From positions 1,922,001 through 1,986,000 of the forward strand of contig OZ345353.1 of assembly GCA_977006965.1 (NCBI GenBank): a stretch of DNA of 64,000 bases, in the 5' to 3' direction. Both the position numbers and the translations under genes were made by a program. Source of the DNA: Phymatolithon calcareum (lineage: Eukaryota; Rhodophyta; Florideophyceae; Hapalidiales). Within the stretch, counting starts at the first letter, position 1. Each line of letters opens with the position of its first letter. A model generated the notes under the pieces. That model had not been told where the DNA came from. It ran no database searches and saw only the letters and a program-made list of their open reading frames with translations. This document shows positions 44,293 to 54,746 of the stretch, one piece after another.

Positions 44293-45139
44293 CCGCAGGT
44301 CGGTGGTGCGGGCGTTTTGGTGCTGCGCGGAGGAGAAGCGATACTGGAAGAAGGGCTGTCCGCTGGGGCCATTGGCTCCTCATTCGACGCCGAGGCTTTT
44401 GCGGCCGTACACGCATTTCAGGCAGCATCCAGTCTACCGATATCGCGCGGCAGCACTATCCGATGGTTCACCGACAGCAAGAGCTGCATAGACGCACTCA
44501 ACGGCCAGCCGCGGATGTTTGGAGAGATGGTTCGGAAACTATGGAATCTTATGGAACAAATCATGGCACAGGAGATTCACATAGAAGGCATTTGGATACC
44601 GAGTCACTGCGGAGTCCCGAAAAATGAGGCTGCTGATGAGCTCGCGCGCCGGGGAATCTCGGAATCAAGCCTGCTATCACATCAAGCGGTACCTCTCACC
44701 ATGGAAGCGGCACGATCCATTATCAAACCGCCTTGTAGAAGCAAACCAGTTACCATCCCGACACTCCCGGAAGACCTACACATCTCACATAGACGGGCTG
44801 AGGTAATACTCAACCAGCTCATAACTAATTGCTGTCCAATCGCCGCCAGCTTTCACCATGGACACAACGAGAATGAGCCACTTCCTCACGACCCAATGTG
44901 CAAGAAATGCCCGTATGGTGTGAAGGAAACTGTGGAACATATGATCCTACATTGTTCGGGTCGGGCTGTTAGTCGACGGAAATTCATCGGCAGAGTTCGG
45001 AGCAAAACAGTAGAAGATCTGTGCAGAGAGAAACCCGTAGCGATAATCCAATATTTGAACGAAGAGAACTTGCTCGAGAGCAAGTTTAGGCGTTAACTTA
45101 AAAATTGACGTCATCTGCAATAAAGAAAGAAAGAAAGAA
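44293..45139 (+). mobile_element. LINE family A fragment: RNase H and zinc knuckle (copy 2, longest)
   Basis: The frame 44251-45096 encodes most of an RNase H domain: GGAGVLVLRGG, catalytic Glu in SFDAEAFAAVHAF, catalytic Asp in FTDSKSCIDAL, IWIPSHCG and catalytic Asp in AADELARRG. A C-terminal CKKC...HMILHC knuckle follows, typical of LINE ORF2 ends. The first catalytic Asp strand (TDGS-like) is missing at the truncated 5' end. The UTR ends AATAAAGAAAGAAAGAAAG. Near-identity with 11288-11965 indicates recent movement of the family. Inactive itself. Confidence 0.85.
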
Positions 45140-45405
45140 TCTGCTGAAATCCGTACAACCCGAGTTCCGTTCTAGCGTCGTAGCCCTAGGTATAAAAATC
45201 AAAAACACTTTTCCAGTGGAGTGAAAACCTTAGTGTCCACTTTCCCAACTTCGTCGGAGGCTCAGGGTCACAGATGTGTTTGTCGAATGTTCTATTCCAT
45301 GTCGTCGCAGAACACGAAGGTGAAGAGCAGAAACAGGTCGAGTGCTTTTTCACTCACATTACAGTAGTCTTCCCTTCCGTTATGCCAGCCCTGCAGTCAA
45401 ATTCG

Positions 45406-46902
45406 TCATGGAATATACGCGATACCCCAGATATCGACATGGGTTTCAGAGAACCGAAAAGGAGAGCACGCGTTAGCAATAACTTCCGACCTCTGCTCGG
45501 CACTGAACGAAGGAAAGCAATGTCTGTAAAATTGCGATATCTGAAGAGAAAGGCTTCGTAAAGCGGCACAGGGTTTGAAAACCGCAATAATACTCGTCGC
45601 AGCTGTTTCCCAATTGATATGATGGTCATCCTCGCCGTAGTCTTCAACAACAATAAGCACATTCTGCAATCCTTTGTTTGCTGCTACAAGATTAACGAAA
45701 GCACCACCGTCAGGAGCAGATGTCCACACGGCGAAGGATTTCAGACTTGTGCAGTTTGCGGCAACTATTCGCATTATATCTGAGCCTTCCCAAGTCGTGC
45801 AACACAGCTTCTCGAGACTTCCCCTAGCAGGAAAGAGAAAGTGACGCAACATATTACAGGCATCTTCAAGACCAAGACATGATGCGTATATCTTCTGAAG
45901 ATTTTGACAATCCGCCGCGGTAATCTGAGATTCCCAGACTTCGCTAAAAGCTGGATCATCGCTATCGCAAGGTCCAAATTCGAGAATTGAAACAAGTGGA
46001 CCGAGCGCACGCATCTGGGCAACATCGTCATCTTCCAGCACAACAAGTCGCACCTTGGCATTGGGACAACATTGACGAATTTTGGAGCAATAGCTTTCTG
46101 GAAGAACATCAATAGTAAGGGATTCTAACTGTGCACCATAAGACAGGTAGAGACAAGTAAGCGCTTCGAATGCGGGAATGCAATCATCAAGATATATTTC
46201 GGAGTCTACCTCGCATTCAATCCAATTCAGATTAATGTGGCGCAGATTGCGGCAGTTCTCCCGCAGTTCATCCAGGAAAATGATGACATTGTTATTTGCC
46301 AGGTTTGCTTCCAGGCTCTCAAGGCTCTCACCAACTACAGCCCAAAGGCGTGCAAGAGGCAAGGATGTCACAAAGCCACGCAATGAAAGGGATCGCAATC
46401 CATTTGTATGATCCAGTAAAGACATCCAAGCACGGAGCCCGACATAGCGGGGAAGGTCTAAGCGCAATGAGATTAACGTTGCACTCGTCAATCGAATTAG
46501 CTCCGATATATGGTCAGCTTCCGAAAGCTCCAGCTCAGTGATTCGTGATATCAAAGTAAGCGACCCTTCTCCCGAATTGTCCGATGATGAGGGGGTCAGA
46601 ATATAGGTTAGATCTTCGTAGTTCAATTTGAAATTTCCGCCGGGGCAGTCTGCGAAAACATGCAGGGGTCCGTTGAGTTCGTCTTCTTTTCGAAAAACGA
46701 TTGCATTCCGCACACGCTCCCGAAACACTGTTGATAGAGCACTGGTACCTCGACAGAGCGAGCGCACATTTTCCACGGAGATGAAGGCGGCCCAGTCGCG
46801 ACAGCGCGGAAAGGAGCTCATGTAGCGCACAATGTTCCACAAAGCTTCTGAGGACAGAAGATCAAGATAGTTGGCCGCTTTAACTGAACAGTTGGCAACC
46901 AT
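45406..46902 (-). CDS. Leucine-rich-repeat protein with F-box-like N-terminus
   Basis: 498 residues from the ATG at 46900-46902 (an upstream in-frame ATG at 46935 is possible). Residues ~12-45 (LDLLSSEALWNIVRYM...WAAFISVENVRSLC) have the leucine/helix pattern of an F-box. About ten irregular LRRs follow (LISLRLDLPRYV, LRSLSLRGF, LESLEANLANNN, LRHINLNW, LTCLYLSYG and so on). F-box/LRR proteins are substrate receptors of SCF ubiquitin ligases; that role is inferred from architecture only. No transmembrane segment or signal peptide. Intronless. It converges with the LINE at 44293-45139. Confidence 0.75.
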   Translation of the reverse strand: MVANCSVKAANYLDLLSSEALWNIVRYMSSFPRCRDWAAFISVENVRSLCRGTSALSTVFRERVRNAIVFRKEDELNGPLHVFADCPGGNFKLNYEDLTYILTPSSSDNSGEGSLTLISRITELELSEADHISELIRLTSATLISLRLDLPRYVGLRAWMSLLDHTNGLRSLSLRGFVTSLPLARLWAVVGESLESLEANLANNNVIIFLDELRENCRNLRHINLNWIECEVDSEIYLDDCIPAFEALTCLYLSYGAQLESLTIDVLPESYCSKIRQCCPNAKVRLVVLEDDDVAQMRALGPLVSILEFGPCDSDDPAFSEVWESQITAADCQNLQKIYASCLGLEDACNMLRHFLFPARGSLEKLCCTTWEGSDIMRIVAANCTSLKSFAVWTSAPDGGAFVNLVAANKGLQNVLIVVEDYGEDDHHINWETAATSIIAVFKPCAALRSLSLQISQFYRHCFPSFSAEQRSEVIANACSPFRFSETHVDIWGIAYIP

Positions 46903-48397
46903 GGCTGAGGCACGGCCTATGCGTGGACTTAACAAGGAGGATAGGGCGGAGCTTAGAAAGATCGGCGCGAAGATGCGGACCCTACAACAGTACGTTGTAC
47001 AGGAAACAGCATTGTGTATCAGCGAATGGACGGATTGTGGAGCTGCGGGGAAAGGGCGTTTTTTACATAATTGTGTATTATTTTATTATGTGCATATATA
47101 TGCGCATAATATGTGAAGTAATGACACATGGGCATACAGTACATGTGTCATTTCTTGAACCTATTTCTTACTTTGCGGAGCCATCCCAAAAATTTTGTAG
47201 AACATCCACTACGACAGTGTTTAATGAGCTCACCAAAACATTTTAATTAAATGTGTTGGTGACCAATGCGTTTGGTTCAAACTGCTCTTGGTCTAATGCA
47301 TTTCCTATACCATCGACGGTTGAACCGTGTGTCAGTATAAAGGCATAGCGCAGTGTGAAGCTGAAGAACGGATAGAAAAAACATCTGACTTTGCAGCCCG
47401 GATTTTCTCTCTGCAGTCCTGCTAGCTGTGGAAAAAAAAGCTGCAAAAAATTAGGAAGATGCTTAAGACGCTGGTTCCCTGACGTAATCTAAGTAGAAGA
47501 AAATTCAGAAATAAAGCACTGCCTGGCGAGCCCCATCGGAGAGAAAGCAGTTTACATACATACATAAGACGCTGATTGAAACAAATCTGCATGATTCGGC
47601 ATTCTACTATCATGTTTGACAAGCGGTATACGTATCAATACATTTCGTTCTGCCATTTGCCTTAAAAGGCAGAACAAGAATGTTTTAACGCAACATCTCT
47701 GGAGAAAAGAGTTTCGCATATTTTCCTGGAGGGAAATTTTTTAGAAATACCTAGTGCGGCATGGAGACATCTCTTGATATATCGACCCCGCCATGGTTTA
47801 TCTGCGTTGAGGTGCCGAACAATTTACATCGCGGTTTACCCATACGTGTTCTCCATTCGGCAATATGAAACGATGTAGTTTTAGCTAAGAGGAATATGGA
47901 ATTTCGAGCCATGGAAGATACGTCCCTTCAAAACTGTATGCATTTGTGCATAAGGGACGAGCGTATTTTCTTTGATACTGGACAAGCTGCGCGTTTCGTT
48001 CTCTACTAGAAGTCCTTTTACGGTCTATCGGATCCAGTTGAACTGCCCCGATGCTCGCGAAGGACAAGATTTGGGTTGTGGTGCCATGATGAAGTTGTCG
48101 ATATTTCGACGACACAATTGTTGCGCAATTTGGCAAAGCTCGAGGCTTCGAGGATCTCTGACTGTATCATAAAATATCATGGCATTCACTCGTGTCGCAA
48201 AAAGTTGAACTTCTGAAAAATAGATCGAAATAATTGAAAAATCTGAAAATGTTTAGGCTATTTAGGTCATCGGCCACCGGCGATCCCGACGACGTCGTTT
48301 TAACAAATCAAAATTTCGGCATCAAAGCCCGAACCAGCTTACCATCGCCCTACAACCGGAGCAACCCGTGCTCGCAGGTCGTCTGCATTCCTCCGCG
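46903..48397. other. Spacer between the LRR gene and eL20
   Basis: A plus-strand frame 46901-47116 (LNKEDRAELRKIGAKM) begins at the CCATGG shared with the LRR start; it could be a short exon but is unsupported. An imperfect 15-bp inverted repeat (AAGTAATGACACATG) lies at 47116-47156. The eL20 promoter must lie at the right end. Confidence 0.35.
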
Positions 48398-48946
48398 ATG
48401 GTCTGGTTGAAGCAATACCATGTTGTCGGGCGAATGGTTCCCGGCAAAGGCGGCACCAAAGTGGGCGAGGAGACAGCTGTGTACCGCATGCGCATCTTCG
48501 CACCGAACGAGGTGATTGCAAAGTCCAGGTTTTGGTATTTTCTGCGTAAGTTGAAGCGTGTGAAAAAGGCGAATGGCGAAATCCTCGCCGTCAACGAGAT
48601 CCACGAGAAGGATGCGACCGTTGTAAAGATCTTCGGCATCTGGCTGCGATACAAGTCCCGCTCCGATACCGTCAACATGTATAAGGAGTACCGCGACGTG
48701 ACCATGACTGGCGCGGTCGAGCAGATGTACATGGAGATGAGCGGCCGTCATCGTGCCCGCTGGTCCTCTATCCAGGTTCTCAAGGTCAAGGAAGTTGCTC
48801 CGGAAGATGCGCGTCGCCCGAATACTCTGCAGTTCTTGGAGAAGGACCTCCGGTTCCCTCTCCCCCATGTGCGCCCGCGTCCGAGTATCAAAAAACGTCG
48901 GTCTACATTCCTTGCAGGTCGTCCTACGACCTTCGTGTCGAATTAG
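48398..48946 (+). CDS. Large-subunit ribosomal protein eL20 (RPL18A)
   Basis: 182 residues, intronless, cytosolic 60S ribosome component. Conserved family blocks are YRMRIFAPNEVIAKSRFWYFL, broken here as YRMRIFAPNEV and AKSRFWYF, then KIFGIWLRY.SRS, NMYKEYRDVT, RHRARWSSIQ and the C-terminal FPLPHV...RPTTF. ATG 48398 starts at the family N-terminus (MVWLKQYHVVGR); the frame's earlier ATG would add ten unrelated residues. It is convergent with importin-4, with 404 bp between stops. Confidence 0.97.
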   Translation: MVWLKQYHVVGRMVPGKGGTKVGEETAVYRMRIFAPNEVIAKSRFWYFLRKLKRVKKANGEILAVNEIHEKDATVVKIFGIWLRYKSRSDTVNMYKEYRDVTMTGAVEQMYMEMSGRHRARWSSIQVLKVKEVAPEDARRPNTLQFLEKDLRFPLPHVRPRPSIKKRRSTFLAGRPTTFVSN

Positions 48947-49350
48947 ATTGTTTGGGTGGGGGCTCTCTGTTCATGCGACTTTAAGTAAAGTGTTGCATGC
49001 CAAAGAAAGACGTTCGTCGTGTAGCCCGCTTTGCAGTTCAGCAGTGTTGTGACTGCCTCCCCGAGGGGTTGGACGGCAAAAGTGAAGAAGCTTGCGATGA
49101 GGTAGCCTTGTGTCGTAAGACACTCTTCCGTTGCCCTGTGGATGAGCGAAATGAGCAATCTCAGTCTTTCGAATCATAAAAGAATAGCTGCTTTCGTAAT
49201 GTTTGTGTCTTTTCCGCTCCCCAGAAACTAAGCTGGCTACGGAGAAGCCATTCTCGCGACGCTATATGTGCACTGGGCAGTTGCTTTTGGACGGATAAGC
49301 CAAAAAACCAAAAGGATCTAGCTTTATTTGACGAGTGCGACTCGATTGCC
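48947..49350. other. Convergent 3' spacer
   Basis: Shared downstream region of eL20 and importin-4; presumed 3' UTRs and polyadenylation sites. No gene seen. Confidence 0.6.
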
Positions 49351-52300
49351 TTACGATTGCCTAGTTACTACAGTGCCGAGTGCAGCAGCGTCTTCAGGCG
49401 ACAATCCCAAGTTGTTGAAGGGAGCATCTCCATACTGCGCTCGAATTTGCGAAAGGACCTGCACCATCTTCGCACATTCCTCTTCAGTTAGTTTCGTCAT
49501 TTCATCGTTATCGTCCTTCTCATGACTTTGTTTCAAGGGATTTGCCTCAACGTTCGCCTGATGAATAGCAAGAAGCACCGCGCTCGTAAGTGAAGAAACA
49601 ATCTGTTCCAAAAACGGTACTATTTGCGATGATTCAGTCTCCGCAATATTCAGAATGGCACGCGCTACTGTGGTGTTTTCTGCCGGATCACCTTCCATGG
49701 GGATGGCGTGCATGAGCAATTGCAATGCAGTGGCCCGATTTCCAAGGGCACCAGGGCGGAGACCGGGCGAGGTGAGGATCCGCGCGACGGCGCCGGCGGC
49801 GTTGTCTACGAGCGCGGCATTGTCTCCGGTCTTCTCTGCCAGCAAGTACTCCTGCAGCACACGCACCGCACGCTGCAAGTATGTCCACACGCCCTGGTTG
49901 TTAGCGCGAGCTCGCGCGAAAATAATTCCAATCAAGAACACGGCATTGCGCTGCAAAGTCATCCCTTGTTTGGTGCTGAGTGCCTCAAGCGCATGCGGCA
50001 GAATTGCCGCCCCCACAGAGTCCGACACATTCAAAGCGGTCTCATACTCAGCTGATCCAGGCGCTGGGGGCTGGAACTTTGTGCACCGATCCCAATTCAT
50101 GAACAAGAGAACTCCAGCGACGGCGCCAAACACCATGCCCTTGTTGCGCGGGGATGCCGAGGAACTAAACATGTTTTCGACAAGTTTTGGAAAGAGGACG
50201 GTGAAATCTTGTGCAAAAAGACCTCGCTGATTGCGTACAAGAGCTTCGACAAGGTCACCGATTCCTGAAACAAGGCCGGAAACTTCTTCACTGGCTTCTT
50301 CATCATCTCCCGTGTCCACAAAGTCATCTTCTTCCGTTACTTGGCACACTGTCTTTCCGTTGATGAGAGATTGTAATGGGTTTAAAAGGGTAGCTTTGTG
50401 CTGAGACAGTAATTGCGGTGGAAGTTCGTCGCAAAACATTACTGCTGCATTTAGCACATTGGTCACCACCCATGAATCGTCATCTTCTTCCATGGCATAA
50501 GCAAGTCGCTGCACTGTCGTGCCAATCACTTCAGAGTCATCGAACACGAGCGCTGGACAGATAGAGGAGAGACGAAGATTTGCGATTGCCATTCGCACAC
50601 CAGCCTTGTTCGCCGCAGCACGAACGTCTTCGTGGAAATACATCGCCAGAGAATCTATTTGGCCTGAAGCAGTTGAAAGCAAAGACTGTACAGCTTTTGC
50701 AGCTTCAGGATTCTTTTCTGCCGCCGCAACATACTCGGAGTTATCGGCCGCTGCTGCAAATGCACCACATACAGATACAGCCAGCATTTTTTCATCCAGA
50801 AACGCCGTGCGGACATGGAAGGTGCCACTAGCACAATCATCGCCATCAATTTCATCTTCATCCCCAGTGGGGTCACTCTTTGCTACAGCGGAGGCAATAC
50901 CTTGCAGTCCGCCTGCAGATTCGTCCTCGTCATTCGGCTCAAACACAACATCATCTCTTTGCACGGATTCAATGCCAGATTGAAGAACTCTTGGCCCATA
51001 CGCAATCACAACCCTCCCACCAACTGAGTCGGTCATTCGAGCGAAAAACGAAAAAGTCGCTCTCTTAACGTTCGGTTCATCGACTTCAAGCCCCGATATG
51101 GCTATTTCGGCTAACTGTTCTACAAGAGCAGGATTATTGCAGACAGCCACAAGGGCACCAGCAGTCTCAATGCCCGCTGCTCGAGCGAGCATTCCATCCT
51201 CATCCGTGCGTGACATAAGCGACAGAGTACCCTGAACAAGCTCCGGCATTCGCTCATATGCGATAAACTCATCAGGCGCGTTTTCCGCAAGAATACCAAT
51301 CGCCATGACCGCTTCGACAGCAGCATCTCCGCCCATGCTCCCGAGCGCACCAATGATCTCGGTGACGCGCGGTTGCAGAGTATCCACATCCACAAGACAC
51401 AGCGTAAGAACTGGTTCTAGCGCCATGCATGCGTGACGTCGGACAATTAATGCAGGATGTCGCATCCCTGACACGAGCGCATTCAACGCAATACCACCAA
51501 CAGACGAAACAACAGTCTCCTGCATCTCGTCCGTGTCTAGAGCTTCACAGATATGTGCCAGTGACTCTAAGGCGTTTGCGCGCGTGGTTGCACATATAGC
51601 AGGATCAAGAGCGCCAGCCGCAATCTTTTCAACAACGTCAGCAGCGTGTTGCGTTATCTGTGCGGAGCAACCTTCCGCGATGACGCCCGTGATGCGAAAC
51701 GCGACAGCACAATGTGCGTCACGATCTGCAGGGTCGGTATCCACGCGCGCACGTTCAAGAAGCGCTGCCGTCGCCGCAATAACTGCCCCAAAAACAAGCT
51801 CGGAAAGCTCCGGGCGTCGCGCCATAGCATCTAGCACACGCAGCGCGACATCCGGGGGATGCTCTTCTTCTCCCTCATCCATTTCGTCGTCAGCCTCAGG
51901 TACACGATGCTGTGCAGCGACCTCGCACGCCGTTGTGAGGACGGCAGTGGCAATACCGAGTTTGCGGAAAGTTTTGGGCTTATACACCGCTGCAAACATG
52001 AGATACTCTGCTGCTGCCGCTCTAGCCTCGTCCGCTGCATCGCGTGCACCGAACAACTCTACGGCGAGTGAGACTGAATCGGCAAAGAAAGGTCTCATAG
52101 CCTCACCGCCCGCCTCAGCGCCAAGCTCACAGCACTCGAAGGAGTCAGCGACAATGCGGGCAAAGTCATCACTACCCATGCCCTCTTTCGCGTATTCACG
52201 CACCGCGTTTCCAAGCTTTGGCAGCAACGCCACCAACGCTGGGAACACTTCTCCTTCAAAAACCGCTGCTGCACGCAGCGTGGCTGTGTATGCCGAAACT

Positions 52301-52776
52301 GAATGTGGCGCTCGAGCAGTGAGTGCAGCGCCAAGTGTACCTACTAGACTAATCGGGTCCTCGAGCATGGGACCAGGAGCCGCATCAGCAAGTGCTGCAA
52401 TCATCTGAAGACCGCCGGCTTGCCCTGAAAGTGCGGCCGATGTGATTTCCGGCCAGAACGACATGTTGGCCAGCGTTGCAGCGAGAGCAACAAGCGCAGA
52501 ACGTGCCCCGGTGCCGGTCTCAGACGAAAGAGCCGTCAGTACTGCATTTCGTGCACCCGCCTCATCGGATGGGCTCAAGCGTGCAGCCGGAACTGCACGT
52601 CGCAGCAGAACTGCTGCAAGTTGGCGAATGGTGCCATCGGTATCACCGAGGAGTGAGAACAAGGCACCGAGCACGGATTGATCGCGCAACTGAGCACGAA
52701 TTGCAGTCGTTGCCTGCGTCACGACAGCTGTATCCGGCACAGTCAGCGCCTGCAGAAGGGAGCGCATGTCCTTCAT
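49351..52776 (-). CDS. Importin-4-like karyopherin beta
   Basis: 1141 residues of HEAT repeats, intronless. Nuclear import receptor for ribosomal proteins and histones in other eukaryotes. The start is taken at MKDMRSLLQALTVPDTAVV because it matches the IPO4/Kap123 N-terminus (LL..LL.PDT...QATT); 68 in-frame residues upstream look non-coding. Family landmarks are IRQLAAVLLRRA in the Ran-binding N-terminal repeats, an acidic DEMDEGEEEH loop, FHVRTAFLDEK corresponding to the YSVENAFFDEK region of IPO4, a second acidic loop (EEDDFVDTGDDEEAS) and NAVFLIGIIFARA near the C-terminus. The domain is complete in length. It shares a 334-bp divergent promoter with fabD. Confidence 0.9.
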   Translation of the reverse strand: MKDMRSLLQALTVPDTAVVTQATTAIRAQLRDQSVLGALFSLLGDTDGTIRQLAAVLLRRAVPAARLSPSDEAGARNAVLTALSSETGTGARSALVALAATLANMSFWPEITSAALSGQAGGLQMIAALADAAPGPMLEDPISLVGTLGAALTARAPHSVSAYTATLRAAAVFEGEVFPALVALLPKLGNAVREYAKEGMGSDDFARIVADSFECCELGAEAGGEAMRPFFADSVSLAVELFGARDAADEARAAAAEYLMFAAVYKPKTFRKLGIATAVLTTACEVAAQHRVPEADDEMDEGEEEHPPDVALRVLDAMARRPELSELVFGAVIAATAALLERARVDTDPADRDAHCAVAFRITGVIAEGCSAQITQHAADVVEKIAAGALDPAICATTRANALESLAHICEALDTDEMQETVVSSVGGIALNALVSGMRHPALIVRRHACMALEPVLTLCLVDVDTLQPRVTEIIGALGSMGGDAAVEAVMAIGILAENAPDEFIAYERMPELVQGTLSLMSRTDEDGMLARAAGIETAGALVAVCNNPALVEQLAEIAISGLEVDEPNVKRATFSFFARMTDSVGGRVVIAYGPRVLQSGIESVQRDDVVFEPNDEDESAGGLQGIASAVAKSDPTGDEDEIDGDDCASGTFHVRTAFLDEKMLAVSVCGAFAAAADNSEYVAAAEKNPEAAKAVQSLLSTASGQIDSLAMYFHEDVRAAANKAGVRMAIANLRLSSICPALVFDDSEVIGTTVQRLAYAMEEDDDSWVVTNVLNAAVMFCDELPPQLLSQHKATLLNPLQSLINGKTVCQVTEEDDFVDTGDDEEASEEVSGLVSGIGDLVEALVRNQRGLFAQDFTVLFPKLVENMFSSSASPRNKGMVFGAVAGVLLFMNWDRCTKFQPPAPGSAEYETALNVSDSVGAAILPHALEALSTKQGMTLQRNAVFLIGIIFARARANNQGVWTYLQRAVRVLQEYLLAEKTGDNAALVDNAAGAVARILTSPGLRPGALGNRATALQLLMHAIPMEGDPAENTTVARAILNIAETESSQIVPFLEQIVSSLTSAVLLAIHQANVEANPLKQSHEKDDNDEMTKLTEEECAKMVQVLSQIRAQYGDAPFNNLGLSPEDAAALGTVVTRQS

Positions 52777-53110
52777 CTTGCTTGGTGTTCGGAGGTCTCC
52801 GCACCGGTGGAGACGTTGAGCCGCCGTCGGCACTGTCGCCAAAAAGACGAAGATGCGGCAAACGGGGGACGGACACTTGCCAATAATACACGTGTTCCCT
52901 TGGATTTTCTGATACACGTGGCATGTGAGATGCAACGGAAGGAGAGCGCCACCTTCACTAGATCGACCAATAGCAGCCACAGGATCTCACGCCAATCCGT
53001 TCATGCAGTTGTCGATCGATCGATCGATTGTTGGTCGTGCTCGCGCCCCGCAAGAAGGGGAATCCTGCAAGCCATCAAGAAGAAATTATCAGCTCTGAAT
53101 CGAATCACAT
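52777..53110. promoter_or_regulatory. Divergent promoter of importin-4 and fabD
   Basis: 334 bp between the two start codons, including a GATCGATCGATCGATTG tract (about 53013-53030). Short head-to-head spacing implies shared or overlapping promoters. No clear TATA box. Confidence 0.5.
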
Positions 53111-54133
53111 ATGGCGCGGAGGGTCCATGCCGCCTTCACTGGTGCGTCACTCCCCTGCCGATCCGTGCGGAGGCGGGTAAGCATCTCCGCATGTGCGGCA
53201 GCTCCAGAAGGCCCATCGATAATTCTCGCACCAGGTCAGGGCGCTCAGACCGCTGGAATGGGGTTAGCATGGGCGCAAACGAATAGTGTCGCGAAAGAAT
53301 TGCTCGAAGAGGCGGATGCGATTCTCGCGCCTCGATTCTCGACCCCGCTCTCTCAACTCATGGCATCCGGCGGTTCGACTTTGGATCGAACGGACGTGGC
53401 ACAGCCGGCACTCTTTGTAGCTGGTGCCATGTCGCTCCTTGGTGCCCCTGGCGCTCCCCATGCGGCTGGCGGACTGTCGCTCGGTGAGTACACAGCACTG
53501 TATGCTGCCGGAGCTCTGTCGTTCGCGGACGGTGTTCGCCTCGTGGCCGCGCGCGGGGCGGCCATGCAGGCCGCGGCTGAGGCATCTTCTGGCGGAATGG
53601 TGGCGCTGATCGGTGCCAACGCGGAATCTGCGCGCGATATTGCGGAGAAGGCTGCGCAAGGGGAGATTCTTGTGGCTTCCAATTTCAACGCTCCGGGGCA
53701 GGTGGTGCTCTCTGGTGCTACGGACGCGGTGGCGCGCGCCGCGGCGATTGCGAAGGGGATTGGAATGCGGGCGGCTGTGCTCGATGTTGCGGGCGCTTTT
53801 CATTCTCCGATGATGCAACCGGCTGCGGACGCGCTGGCGGAGGAACTTGGGAAGGTGGAGTTCAGGCCGATGCAGTGCACGGTGATGTCGAATGTTACCG
53901 GGAAGCCGTTTGTGGAGGGTGAGATTGCGGATGCGCTTGTGAAGGGTCTTACGAGCGAAGTGAGATGGGAGGAATGTGTGAGATGTCTCATCGGTGTGGC
54001 GGCTGAAAAGAAGGAAGCGCAATTTGTTGAGCTTGCACCGGGAAAAACTCTGGCCGGTATGATGCGCAAAATAGACAGAAAAACGAAGGTCATTAGTCTT
54101 GACGTACCTTTGCAGGCACAGTCTCGGGTGTGA
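53111..54133 (+). CDS. Malonyl-CoA:ACP transacylase, plastid-targeted
   Basis: 340 residues, intronless; loads malonyl groups onto acyl-carrier protein for type II fatty-acid synthesis in the plastid. Residues 1-32 are rich in Arg, Ser and Ala with no acidic residue (a likely transit peptide). Catalytic and binding motifs are PGQGAQ (41-46), nucleophile Ser123 in GLSLGEYTAL (the GLSLG form typical of plant/cyanobacterial enzymes), substrate-carboxylate Arg148 in AARGAAM and general-base His231 in GAFHSPMM. Length is normal for FabD plus a leader. GC-rich relative to the spacers. Divergent from importin-4. Confidence 0.95.
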   Translation: MARRVHAAFTGASLPCRSVRRRVSISACAAAPEGPSIILAPGQGAQTAGMGLAWAQTNSVAKELLEEADAILAPRFSTPLSQLMASGGSTLDRTDVAQPALFVAGAMSLLGAPGAPHAAGGLSLGEYTALYAAGALSFADGVRLVAARGAAMQAAAEASSGGMVALIGANAESARDIAEKAAQGEILVASNFNAPGQVVLSGATDAVARAAAIAKGIGMRAAVLDVAGAFHSPMMQPAADALAEELGKVEFRPMQCTVMSNVTGKPFVEGEIADALVKGLTSEVRWEECVRCLIGVAAEKKEAQFVELAPGKTLAGMMRKIDRKTKVISLDVPLQAQSRV

Positions 54134-54746
54134 TCCAACTAGCTTAGCTAGATTTCGCTAGGATGCGTTATGGCAAACAGTCGAGTCGGAAAAAGCGTAT
54201 TGCAACTCCTTGAAGGGTGATCGTGGTTAAGGAAATGTTGTGCTGGGATTATTTCCCTATTTTTGTCTACAAAACCATAATCAATGTGCTTGTGATCGCG
54301 GGAAGATATCTCACGCCTTTCTGCGACTGTACTTTCATTGAGCTCCTTACCAGAACTAGTTTTTCCTATGCGCTCCTTCCCGTGCTCCTCCTTCATGTGG
54401 TCACCCCAAATGATCTAATTCCTTGATGCAGTGCTCGCCAAGCGCGTCAGATGGCGCCTCGAACCATTTTGTGGTGATTTAGTTATTTTAATTTCCGAAG
54501 GAGTCCATGTCGCCAAGGTCAGCGAAGAAGCAGCAAAAAACACCTGACCGAGAAACTGTGAGTAGCCCTGCTACCCAAGAAGAGCAGGAACTTTGAGTCT
54601 CTGACGGCGAACGAAGAAAACCGAGCTTCCCAGAGCCTGTCCACAAAATATGTCAGCTAGAAGAGGCGACAAAGGGGAGGAAAAGAGTGAGATGCAGGAC
54701 TGCAAATGTCCCACCATGAACAAGAATCATAATAACGACAAGGAGA
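54134..54746. other. Spacer, with possible remnant of a disrupted frame
   Basis: A basic frame starting near 54508 (MSPRSAKKQQKTPDRET) and further coding-like text up to the LINE insertion suggest a decayed gene cut by the element at 54747-55397. Nothing is recognised. Confidence 0.35.

Noticed and set aside
51533-52408. 291-codon plus-strand frame opposite importin-4
   Set aside because: Ser/Ala-rich antisense shadow of a well-conserved gene.
53264-54022. 252-codon minus-strand frame opposite fabD
   Set aside because: Arg/His-rich shadow of a GC-rich gene; fabD has all its catalytic motifs.
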